From the NCBI GenBank assembly GCA_004151065.3, contig NWUY0300035902.1:1-18572 (forward strand): a stretch of DNA of 18,572 nt, read 5' to 3'. Positions 9,816 through 18,572 of this stretch are shown piece by piece. Position 1 is the stretch's first letter. Each line of letters starts with the position of its first letter. The notes beneath the pieces are model-generated. The model had not been told where the DNA came from, did not search any database, and was given only the letters and a program-made list of their open reading frames with translations. The translations under genes were made by a program, and so were the position numbers. This stretch comes from Larix sibirica (Eukaryota > Streptophyta > Pinopsida > Pinales > Pinaceae).

Positions 9816-9836
9816 AAAACATTTCCATTTTAGTTA
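9816..9836 (+). repeat. Left target site duplication of the SINE
   Basis: The core TTCCATTTTAGTTA (9823-9836) is repeated exactly at 10037-10050. The match extends leftward to 21 bases with a single mismatch (9822 against 10036) and begins with AAAA, as expected for an L1-type endonuclease nick. Confidence 0.85.
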
Positions 9837-10029
9837 GTCTTGAGGGTTAGCTCAAGCGATCATGAACCAGACGTGAGATCTCTTCCCTGCAGTTGGGGAG
9901 GTCATGAGTTCGTCTCCCTTGATACCCTGAGGGTTAGGATCCATAATTAAGGCTGATGGTTTACCCTGATTACCATCCATGGACATGCGGAAATACTCAG
10001 AGGGTTTTCTGCAAGGTTTTCCATGGAAA
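9837..10029 (+). mobile_element. tRNA-derived SINE
   Basis: A short element of about 193 bp between target site duplications, ending in a short A-run. The 5' part is tRNA-like, with box A TAGCTCAAGCGA (9848-9859; consensus TRGCNNAGYNGG) and box B AGTTCGTCTCC (9907-9917; 9 of 11 bases of GGTTCGANTCC). These are the internal RNA polymerase III promoter elements. The A-to-B distance of 59 bases is longer than in a tRNA, so this is not a tRNA gene. The tRNA-unrelated body has TGAGGGTTAG at 9928-9937, the same ten bases as at 9841-9850, and ends with the palindrome TTTTCCATGGAAAA (10017-10030). SINEs encode nothing and borrow LINE proteins, so the neighbouring L1 lineage is a plausible partner. 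I cannot name the family. Confidence 0.85.
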
Positions 10030-10050
10030 AAAACAATTCCATTTTAGTTA
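10030..10050 (+). repeat. Right target site duplication of the SINE
   Basis: Second copy of the duplication described at 9816-9836. The exact 14-base core is at 10037-10050. The leading A residues merge with the SINE's A-tail. Confidence 0.85.
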
Positions 10051-11375
10051 ATGTTAAGTTGACTTTATGCCTTACATGAATATATGTATAGTGATGTTCA
10101 ACAATATGGATATACTAAATTTATTTTACATACTCCAATGTATGCATGGAAGGTATTAGAAAAACATAATGAAGCGAATTAGTCCTGACATTCTATGAAT
10201 TGGCTATATTTGCCATTCAAAATAACGGGAAAGGAAACTGCCATTCTTGGCTTGAAATATGGGAAGAATAACTTTGGATTGATGGAACTGCATATATTAG
10301 ATGTTAACATTGCACAATTAGGTTTCACTAGGGTATTGGAGGGAGCTGAATCCTTTTTTGTATTAAAAACAACAATTTTATTAATTAAAAATTGTAATTT
10401 CAACAAAGATTGCCTAGTTCCATTCCAATCATGGTAAACCAGAAAATGTCAAAATCGTAAAAAGTTTAGTCTTATTGAACTACATCTCATGCCTTAGCTT
10501 ACTTACTAACACATGTAATAAAAATGCAATCCTTCTTTCAATGAAGGAGGTATGCATGGTGAGGCATATAAATCCTAGTGGTGGTTCACACCCTTCAAAA
10601 TGCCTCAAGAGATGAGATTGTTGGCCTCTATTTTTAATGGATTAATTAAATAACCAATATGCCCTCATAGGCTTCATTGATATGCTAGTTGTAATGATTG
10701 AAGAATTATCTCAATTTTGGGACATAGCAGTAGGCCTTCACACCCATTTGAAATATGCAGAAAAATTATAGTGATAGTATGTGGAGAAGTTCTAGTAATT
10801 TTGAGCATATGAATGGTGAAGCCATCTTTTCAAAATCTATTGGTGTGTCAAATATTTAACCCTTACATTTATGAATTGTTTCAAATTAATAATATGGACT
10901 ACAAACATAGTAAGTTAATTACTGGACAAACTCAACCTCTTTTTCTTTCAAATTCTTCCCCAAATCTAGTAGGAATTTTGCAAGAAGTTATAATCCCATT
11001 GAATTAATGGGAACTTTGTCTTTAAGTATTTTAGCTTATTTTAAGACAACCCATATCATTTGAATTTTGAAAAAAATGATTAAATCAGGTGGAACTTTGC
11101 CTCACTAAAAATCAAGAAAAACTCACAACCAAAGTTAAGTTTCTCAACTTATTAACTTACTCCAACTAAAAACAAAGTAATCCTTAATCCCTCAAAGTAA
11201 TAACATTCAATCCAATAATGTGGAGGAAAAATAATTGCAATTAATCAAGGTAACTTATAGTGATCAAGATGCATTAAATGATATTTTTTGCAAGGTAGTC
11301 ACTTATGCCATCTCAGATCCATTAGCCTTGTGCTTGTATTATATACCTTATAATTCATTACACTTGTCAACACAT
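10051..11375. other. AT-rich intergenic stretch, no supported gene
   Basis: The only notable open frame is 10195-10437 (80 codons from ATG), of unknown type. It overlaps a small inverted repeat (ACAATTTT at 10372-10379 with AAAATTGT at 10388-10395). A second small hairpin is at 10994-11012 (TCCCATT, GAATT loop, AATGGGA). A discontinuous coding-looking patch around 10690-10770 (for example MIEELSQFWDIAVGLHTHLK) is not recognisable. I see no element ends here. Confidence 0.5.
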
Positions 11376-11384
11376 TGAATTTTT

Positions 11385-11409
11385 GTGTTGTGTTGTGTTG
11401 TGTTGTGTT
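11385..11409. repeat. Microsatellite (GTGTT)5, AACAC on the minus strand
   Basis: Five perfect tandem copies of GTGTT. It lies just past the 3' UTR of the minus-strand LINE. On that strand it reads (AACAC)n and could be the element's terminal tail. Confidence 0.95.
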
Positions 11410-11736
11410 AAGTATAATATAACTAGTAATTTAGCCAACAATAAAAAAAAATTCCAAGGAAAAAAACGTATTTCTATTCAAGTATAATAAAAACTACAAT
11501 CCATTTGTGTTCAAGGAACAATCCTTCAAGACTCCCCTTACTAGAGGACAAAAAAACATATATTCTCTATGACCGAACAATCAATCAGTAAAAAAGCACT
11601 GGCATAATAACTATCTGCATTACATATCAAAGACCCATAATAATTAACCCTTTAAATATTTCTAGAACTATAATCAAAATGATTGTCAAGACACCTCCGT
11701 CTTATAACAAAAAGTATAAAAGTGTAGTTCAAAACT

Positions 11737-14700
11737 TTAAAATTCATTAAGAATAGGTTGCCCATGACTTATCAAAATTTCATCCTCATACTCAGCAAGT
11801 GATTAATGATTTTCCGAGAGATCCAGGCCTTCCTCAGAAAGTGTATATGCCAACTTATTGTTTTCAAGAAATACTTGAGTAAAACAGATGTCTTGAAATG
11901 ATATGGTAATTTGCTTTAGCCGTTCTAGAATCAAAGAGAGACCGATATCCTACACATGTACCTGAGCATTCATACATTGAATTTCTAGCAAAGAATCACC
12001 ATATACATGTAAAGTAATCAAACTTCTATCCACCATAAATTTTATAAGATAGTATAAAGCCCAAACTCTCCAAAATGATTTGTACCTTTACCATTATTTG
12101 CTTTAAAGTGAAAGAAATGCTTTTATGAGATATGAATAACAAAACCCATCCCCACTAATCTGTTGGGTCCTTGACATGCCCCATCAAAGTGGAGCTAGGG
12201 CTTCGACAAATTCATTTGTAGAGAATCTATACACATGGGAACTTTTTGCTTGGGAATTTCTTTGTAATAAGGGATAAAGGCGAGCACCTGAGAAGTGACT
12301 TGAACTATTGGATAAAGATGATTTATGTGCAAGCCATAACCTCCAAAGAACTAGAAAGCATACAGCTTGCAAAAATTCCAATTCTTTCCTTCTAAACCAA
12401 GTTTGGAGACATGAATCCACTGAGTTCCCTTGCTAAAGAGAGACAAACACCAATGCTCCTTCCACTTCCCTCCATATCTGTAATGTATACACATACTGTA
12501 CCAATAATTGAAAGTTATTTTCCTCCTTGGAATAACACAAAGGACATATGTATGGACCCACTTACCCCTGTTCTAAAGGAGGTCCCAAGTCAACATAGTA
12601 CCTATTACAACAAGCCACATAAAGAGCTTGGCCTTTAAAGGAGCCTTCACTTTCCAAAGGACCCTACAACACCACCTCACATCATTGTGCACTTGCTCAA
12701 AGAGCACTTGGTATCCCAATTTAGCTGTATAAGAACCCCCAAGTTTATTAAGGCCCCAAATTATCTTGTCTGGATTATCGTTGAGTTGAACATGTGCCTT
12801 CTTCAATTCATAAAGGAAGTTATTCCAACACCTTATCCAATATCCATTTAGCTTGAGGGAGATTGAGCTCATCCAACCTCGCTTTCGTAGAGTTGTTTTG
12901 GTTGGGTTATTATTATTAACCATATTAAGTGTGGCTCTCCCTCATTATAGGAACTATACCAAATCTAAAGGTAGAAAAAAAATTATGCTTCACCCCATGA
13001 TTGCATCCATCCCAATACGAACATGTGCTTTGTTTTAAACACACCGTGCCAAGTTTGGGCCCAAGACTGGAAAGGCCAAGGTCATAGACTTCCATTGATT
13101 GGAGAGGTTTTGAATATATTTATGTTCTTTTCGTATCCAGTCCAACTTTGAACCAAGAGAATTATATTTCTGGACTAATATTCAACTCCATAAGTTTTCT
13201 TTGGTTAGGGCCACCCATAGCGACTTGGCTACCAATGGCTATCCAAAAGCACGTATATTTTCAATACCCCGTCTTTCCAACAACTTTGGAACTGCAAGCT
13301 TCTACCAACAAAGCTAATGGGTCGCCTTGTAAACCTTACTACCTTGCCATAAGAAGTTATAGCAAAAACATTAGATTTATTCCAAAATACATTTTGGATG
13401 TGTGTGCAAGAGTGTGCCAATAGACCAGGATGGCCTCCAAGACTGATTTAACAAGTAACACTCTGCCTCCTCTTGAAAACCACCTATTACACCATACATA
13501 TATTCTTTTCTCTATCTTACAAACCAACCACCTCTAGTTTGCCTTCCCCGTAACAGTTAAGCTTCAAATTGAAACCTAGATACTTTACACCATCATTCAA
13601 ATCTAAATTTTGAAATGGAAATAGCCTTTCAAAACCTACACAGAGTTCTTGGTTCATACCTAAAGTATAAATGGCTGACTTAGCTTCATTAACCTCCATA
13701 CAATTGTCCTTACTAAACACCTGAAGAGCTTTAAGTAGCGATGAACCTTCTTGGAGATCCCCAAAGAAGAAAAGAAGAACATCATCCATAAAAAGTAGGT
13801 GAGATGGAACTTCTCTTCCTATCATAACACCTTGAAGTACCTTCAACCACCTTCCTTCAAATATTACTCTACTCAATGCCCCTCCCACTAGTAAGAAAAT
13901 ATAAGGAGGTATTGGGCATCCCTGTCAAAGGCCTCTAATAGATTTGAAAAAGAGGAAGGTGCTCCATTTATCAAGCAGGCAAAAGATGTCATTGTGACGC
14001 AACACATAATCCATCCAACAAGAGGATAAAAGAAACTAACATGCAACAAAAGAAGCTGAAGATAGATCCAAGACACTTTATCATAAGCCTTTGAAAGATC
14101 AATTTTGACAATTGTTGTAGGAACACGTGAAAGTTTTATGGAATGAAGGCATTCTTGTGCTAAGACAACTACCTCATGGATCTATCTACCCCTCGATAAA
14201 CCAAATTGTTCATCTAAGATGTAATCCGACAATATTGGCTTCAGTATAGTAGCTTCAACTTTAGCTACTATCTTATAGAGATAATTACATAGAGATATAT
14301 ATCAGATGAAAACCATCAAAAGAAACTGGGTGATATTCTTTGGGAATCAAAGTTAAAAATGTAGCATATAGGTGCTTCGAGAGTTGGCCAAAGGTTCTTA
14401 TTTCCTCTACAACCTTTGGTAGGTCCGTACCAAGAAAGTTAAAAAAACAATGTAGAATTCCACTGACCAACCGTCGAGGCCTGGGATCCTTTCTTTCTTG
14501 AAGGAAAGCAAGACACCGTTGAGTTCCTCTTGCACAACAACACTAAAGAGAACCTCATTTTTTTCCTCAGTAATCATGCGAGGGAAAAGAGAATTAAATT
14601 TTAAAATCTTAGCCAAATTTACTTTGTTGAGCTCTTGGTAGAGCCTCTCAAAATGACTTACCTCCAGATCTACCAGCTCCTGGTACCCTTGAACCATTTT

Positions 14701-15818
14701 AATTATGAAGCTCCCAAATTGTATTGATGTTCCTTATGTGATTATCAAAGACATGAAAACATTTGGTATTATCATCCCCTAACTCGATCCATATATCCCT
14801 ACTTTTCACCAATCACTCACTCTCTTTTTCTAATAATAGTTTCCCCCTCTTAGCCTCCATTTGTTTCAGACTATCGACCATATCATTTTCATGAGATATT
14901 TAATCAAACCCTTCTGCCAAAATGTCTAGATCCTTCTCGAATTCCACCAATTGTCGATACCTCATTCTATTATTGCTCCATGCCCTACCCAAAATATTTT
15001 TTTTCATATCTTTTAAAGCCATCATGATTGTTCACAAGCCGAGGACTCCTTCAACAATTCATAGTGAAACCAAGAACCATTAAACATCTATATAAATACT
15101 TCATCTTCCTTCTAGCGTGGATTAAATTTAAATAGGGTACCTGGTCAAGGATCATCCATATCCAGTTCATAAACAATTGAGTAGTGGTCCGAACAACGAG
15201 TTGGATAAACCTATGACTTGTATTTACTCACCCTTTACAACATTTGGTCAATAACCACAAAATGATCCATTCTTTTGAATACTGCCTCGTTCCCTTAATG
15301 ATTATTGCCCCAAGTTAGCCTAAGTTTTAAGGGCTCAACATCTACTAGCCCTCCCATCTCATGTTGGTTATGAAAGAACACCGCCAGCCATTCAACGTGC
15401 ACACTAGTACCCCAAACCTAACGACGACTCAGAGTAAAGTTCATATCACCTCTGAATATTAGATTATCTAATTTTAAACACTGAAAAATGAATAACTTAA
15501 CCCAAAATAGTTCCTTCTCTACATAAGGCCCATAAATATGCATACATGTACAGAGACCCGAACCAACAACAAACACATTTGATAAGGTAATAATATGGTT
15601 CTAACCCATTTCCAACTCCCTTGACAAACCCTCAAAATTAGTATATAAAAAATCTCAAGAACTGAAAACCCTTTTAAAATCAAGAACCAACAGGTCCCCT
15701 TTCCCCATAGTCTCTTGAATAAGTATTATACCAGGTCAGTTGATATCAAATTGTCTCTTTAAGGACAACTTCTTGACCTGCGCCACAACCCATAGATGTT
15801 TAGAGATAGGATCTTCAC
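11737..15818 (-). pseudogene. LINE ORF2 (APE endonuclease, reverse transcriptase, zf-RVT, RNase H), broken
   Basis: The reading starts at KILSLNIYGL. The codon at the expected start is GTG (15818-15816), probably a lost ATG. Endonuclease: Asn 15800, then a frameshift into one frame holding IQETM (Glu 15714), IYGPY (Tyr 15534), GDMNF (Asp 15447), LTW (15318-15310), RMD (Asp 15267) and SDH (15192-15184). Every catalytic-type residue is therefore present, but stops intervene. Reverse transcriptase: a fingers-side stretch 14697-14407 with PGLDGW, ATFLTLIPK, motif A IDLSKAYDKVSW (Asp 14100), motif B as L-stop-QGCPIPPY (TGA 13927-13925 where Arg is usual), motif C FMDD (Asps 13786 and 13783), and KYLGF near 13590. 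zf-RVT region 12840-12500 (GGSYTAKLGY, LWKVKAPLKAKLFMWL). RNase H: HFDGAC (Asp 12185), GDS (Asp 11997), and LAYTLSEEGL with Tyr 11847 where Asp is expected. The frame ends at TAA 11739-11737. Confidence 0.88.
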
Positions 15819-15869
15819 CAAGGAACAACGCCTGAGGCATGTCCTGCATTAAGGACCCCAAAGATCATT

Positions 15870-17882
15870 TTTTCTCTACCTTTATTTATCTCCTTAATTG
15901 AAAGTTCATGAGCTCTCTTCAAAGCAAACTCCCTTCCTCCTTCAAAACCCCCAATTCCTTAAGGGAATCGACCCCCAAATTTTTGAGCTGAGAGGTATCA
16001 AAGGTTTTGCATCCCTTACAAAGATGCAAAAGGTATCCCCCTCAACTAGAAGAAGAAGTATAAGACCCTGCCTGTCCTACCCTAAAATTATTAGGTACTT
16101 GGAAGGAAGGATTTGAGTCCTTCAAAAGATCCATTATCCGGACATGCAAAACTAGCTGATCATATGAATCAAGGTTATCCAAAGGGGATCTATTCATCCT
16201 CTTATTCATACTTACTACATTTGATGTCACACACAAGTTCCTATCTTCCCTTAGCCATCCGTAATACTATCCAAAGGCATAGGGGAAGGAGAAGTACTAA
16301 ACTTACTCAGGGGAAGCACAATATACATAGAAATTGTCATTGTTGTATCCTTCTGATATAGAAGGGAGGGTGATAATACTCACATGTTCGCTTCCACCAA
16401 ATCCCTTACTGTAGCACGGTCTTGACCCCTCAATTGAGGAAATTGAAACATCCCTAATGAGATTATTTCCTTCATGTACAATGTGGTTTGTATCAGGTAC
16501 TTTTTATGATTGAGTGTCCATTCACCCCATCCATCCACCGCTTTAGGGGACTTTAGATCCACCTATAGACTAGAAGAGTTATGTTCAACAACACTCATCC
16601 CAATATTTGACCCTTCCCTTTTCCTCCATACCTTTTTGACCATTGTCTTTGCACAATCACAAATAAAATGTCTATCTAACACATGTGCATGGCACCCTCC
16701 TCCCTAAACTATATCCATAGACTCGAAAAATCCTTTACTAACATTCAACTCCATTTGCGCTTTGACCAAGGAACGCAAAGGGATATTCAAGTAACTGTCA
16801 ACCACCATGATTGTTTTCCCTAGACTACCATCAATGGTCGGTTATGACAAAAAATCGATCAGAAGATTCATTAATTTCACCACACAAGTGTGCTACCCAC
16901 AAATATCCTTCATCGGGATTGGATAGTGGGGACCACGACTTCATTGACAACAGAGTGTTAGCCAAAAACAATAAGCCCTTTAAAATTTGATTGGTATCTA
17001 CCATGGAACGGAATATGAACCTAACCAACCTCGTGAAAGCGAATGAAACGTCCGAATATACCCTAGTATCATAAACCAAGTCTCTCCCATCCATTTACGG
17101 ACCAATTCCATCCTTATTTGACATCCTGAGAACTTCCCTATAAGTGTTTTCCCAGCTAGAGCTACAATTTGCTCGAACTGAATTTCTTCCCCCACTACCA
17201 TGGAGACATTAATACCTCTACTCTTAACCACTTTCCATTTTTTCTTCCCCTCCCCTACATTGGAACCCAACCTCGTTCTCCTTGCAAATAATAAAATCCA
17301 AGACATTCCCTATAAAACCCCGCCACCAGAGTTCAATTGAAAATTTGAATCCCTAAACACTGGGTCTTCGTAGAGCTCCACACTACCTATAGACCAGGAA
17401 TTAGAATCGTAAGGTGACTACATGTTCACTGAGGAAGAGGGAATAACTACCTTATTCGTTGAAGTAAATTCAAATCTCCTCGATAATACTTTAGCCTGAG
17501 ATGTAATATTGACCAAATCTTGACCGGATTTGTCCTCAATACTAATGGCAAGAGTATATATTGACACAACATTTGGATTTATGTTGAAGTCCCCATCAAT
17601 CGCCACTTCACCCTCCATTGCGACCTTAACTGAAGTAGTAGGTAATGAACCCGACGGATGTACGTAGATCTCATCCAAACTATTAGCAATCAAATCCACT
17701 AGGGATCCAATGCTCGGGGGAGAGTAAAAGATTTGCTCTTCAGACAACTCATCCTCTGAGTAGTTAACTACAAGTGCATACTTGTCCATTTGGTAGCCTA
17801 GTTACATGAAACCACCCCCCACTACCTTTAGGACCTCTGTAAACCTAACAACCTTAGCTCCATGATCAAGACCTCTTACCAT
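15870..17882 (-). pseudogene. LINE ORF1 (DUF4283 gag-like, zinc knuckle), broken
   Basis: The start is ATG at 17882 (MVRGLDHGAKVVRF), because the same frame runs into the long stretch from 17789 (MDKYALVVNYSEDELSEEQI). The only interruption is a TAA at 17804-17802. An acidic/Ser-rich N-terminal region is followed by the DUF4283-like core: IVALAGKTLIGKFSG near 17178, IFRSMVDTNQILKG near 17010, and WSPLSNPDEGYLWVAHLCGE near 16930. The zinc knuckle is at 16694-16653 with Cys, His in place of the second Cys (CAT, 16685-16683), then His and Cys in C-x2-H-x4-H-x4-C spacing. A TAG lies just before the knuckle, near 16704. Downstream to about 15870 there are only short open pieces (16562-16380, 16236-16042). 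The 3' boundary is approximate. Confidence 0.75.
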
Positions 17883-17917
17883 TCCAACTAACTAATAAAA
17901 TTATATGTGAATTGTTG

Positions 17918-18373
17918 ATATTATTTATTTTACGAGAACTAATTACTTGATGTTGAGAGGAAATATGTTGTTAATTTGACCAACAAATGTTACACCAAAT
18001 CACTAAATAGAACAAGCCATGCCAAATATAAAGTAAATGCTACATAATGAGAAATATGTATCACATTGATTGGAAACCCAAGTAGGAAGGTGCATCAACG
18101 ACTTATGATATACTTATCCCAAGAAATATTTGCCACTCATCCATAATTCCTATGAAAATTTTAAGACAACTTATGATTACTCAAATGATATTTGGACTCC
18201 AAACTTTAGACTTGTGCCCTTAAACTTCAAATTTAGGATTTATATCAATGTTGAATATTTGTAGAAAGGATTTGCAAATTCAATATCGTAATTTTCAAGT
18301 AATATCCATTCTTTATAGGTTTAGTAGTAGGAATGAGTGTAATTGCGCCAAGAGGCGCTCTACAACCCATTAT
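17918..18373. other. AT-rich flank, no gene seen
   Basis: No significant open frame on either strand. Near its right end, GCGCC-AAGA-GGCGC (18345-18358) can form a 5-bp GC hairpin, which stands out in AT-rich DNA. A second short palindrome, CCCAT-T-ATGGG, follows at 18367-18377. Confidence 0.5.
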
Positions 18374-18572
18374 GGGGGAGATGTGGTGATGTGATGTGAT
18401 GTAACATGACATAATAAAATAATAAAATACTAAAAAAATAAAATAAAAAACATGTTGACTTAAAAAAGTTACATATATTTTAATGAAAATTAAATATATA
18501 TTATGCTAATCGAATCATCGTGACTACTCTTGAGGAGACGTGTCTATAATATTTATAAGTAAAATATTAAAC
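18374..18572 (+). mobile_element. Possible polypurine tract and LTR start, running off the right edge
   Basis: GGGGGAGA (18374-18381) is followed directly by TGTGGTGATG. A purine run followed by TG is how the 3' LTR of a plant LTR retrotransposon begins. (GATGT)3 lies at 18388-18402, and AT-rich, AATAAA-containing sequence continues to the edge. No pol remnant lies upstream and no LTR end is visible, so this is only a candidate. Confidence 0.2.

Larger units (their letters stand above)
11386..17907 (-). mobile_element. Second near-full-length, decayed plant L1-type LINE with RNase H
   Basis: It has the same architecture as the LINE at 2856-9327, on the other strand: ORF1 from 17882 and ORF2 from about 15818 to 11737, followed by a 3' UTR. 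Shared signatures include GDMNF, VVEEIRTFG against VVEESRLFG, ATFLTLIPK against ATFIALIPK, IDLSKAYDKVSW against VDLIKAYDRVSW, and KYLGFNLK against KYLGFFLK. These are two members of one lineage, clearly diverged. The identity is firm but the ends are tentative. They are placed at a possible 10-bp duplication with one mismatch (11376-11385 and 17908-17917), which gives 6522 bp and a 25-bp leader, close to the other copy. Stops and frameshifts run through both ORFs. Confidence 0.88.

Noticed and set aside
9837-9920. Functional tRNA gene
   Set aside because: Box A and B are present, but the spacing is 59 bases, no cloverleaf folds, and the segment is the head of a longer element between target duplications.
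10195-10437. 80-codon plus-strand frame in the spacer after the SINE
   Set aside because: No recognisable domain, no supporting neighbouring exon or splice pattern, and the second half is AT-rich low-complexity sequence.
11417-11432. Alternative target duplication for the minus-strand LINE near CTAGTAATTTAG, compared with 17888-17905
   Set aside because: Only about 10 of 13 bases agree in AT-rich sequence, no better than chance. The 11376/17908 pair gives a more consistent element length.
12411-13423. Plus-strand open frames at 12411-12638, 12853-13038 and 13148-13423
   Set aside because: They are antisense to the zf-RVT and connection region of the minus-strand LINE ORF2 and have no recognisable content.
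1-18572. CRISPR array, bacterial operon, riboswitch or virus-like gene set
   Set aside because: No spaced direct repeats, no ribosome-binding-site/ORF pattern and no such proteins. All recognisable coding content is plant retrotransposon.

Overview
This window looks like repeat-dominated nuclear DNA from a seed plant, probably one with a large genome. The evidence is two decayed plant-type L1 retrotransposons with a DUF4283/zinc-knuckle ORF1 and an RNase H domain at the end of ORF2, a Copia-type LTR next to an initiator-tRNA-Met primer binding site, a tRNA-derived SINE, AT-rich sequence, and no intact cellular gene. The species cannot be read from the sequence.

Layout. Positions 1-1453 are the first internal part of a minus-strand LTR retrotransposon that runs off the left edge. 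Its primer binding site is at 1440-1451 and its 5' LTR is at about 1454-2252. After an AT-rich spacer with a perfect palindrome (2461-2483), a full-length plus-strand LINE occupies 2856-9327, framed by an exact 14-bp target site duplication (2842-2855 and 9328-9341). A spacer of about 2 kb follows. It holds a diverged 60-bp tandem duplication (9564-9685) and a SINE (9837-10029) between good target site duplications. A second LINE of the same lineage lies on the minus strand, coding from 17882 down to 11737 and possibly bounded at 11386 and 17907. The last 650 bases are AT-rich and contain a polypurine/LTR-like junction near 18374-18382.

In both LINEs the order is ORF1 (DUF4283 gag-like domain, CCHC-type knuckle), then ORF2 (APE-type endonuclease, reverse transcriptase, zf-RVT zinc ribbon, RNase H). 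In a live element, ORF1 would bind the RNA, and ORF2 would nick DNA, copy the RNA and insert the copy by target-primed reverse transcription. A SINE such as the one between them would depend on that machinery. Both copies carry many stops and frameshifts, so neither should encode its proteins. Most catalytic residues are still visible, which suggests neutral decay after insertion. The two LINEs point tail to tail.

I found no new cellular system. The most worthwhile points are the boundaries of the LINE and the SINE, the same RNase H Asp-to-Tyr state in both LINEs, the atypical zinc knuckles, and an LTR-element interior with no recognisable gag.
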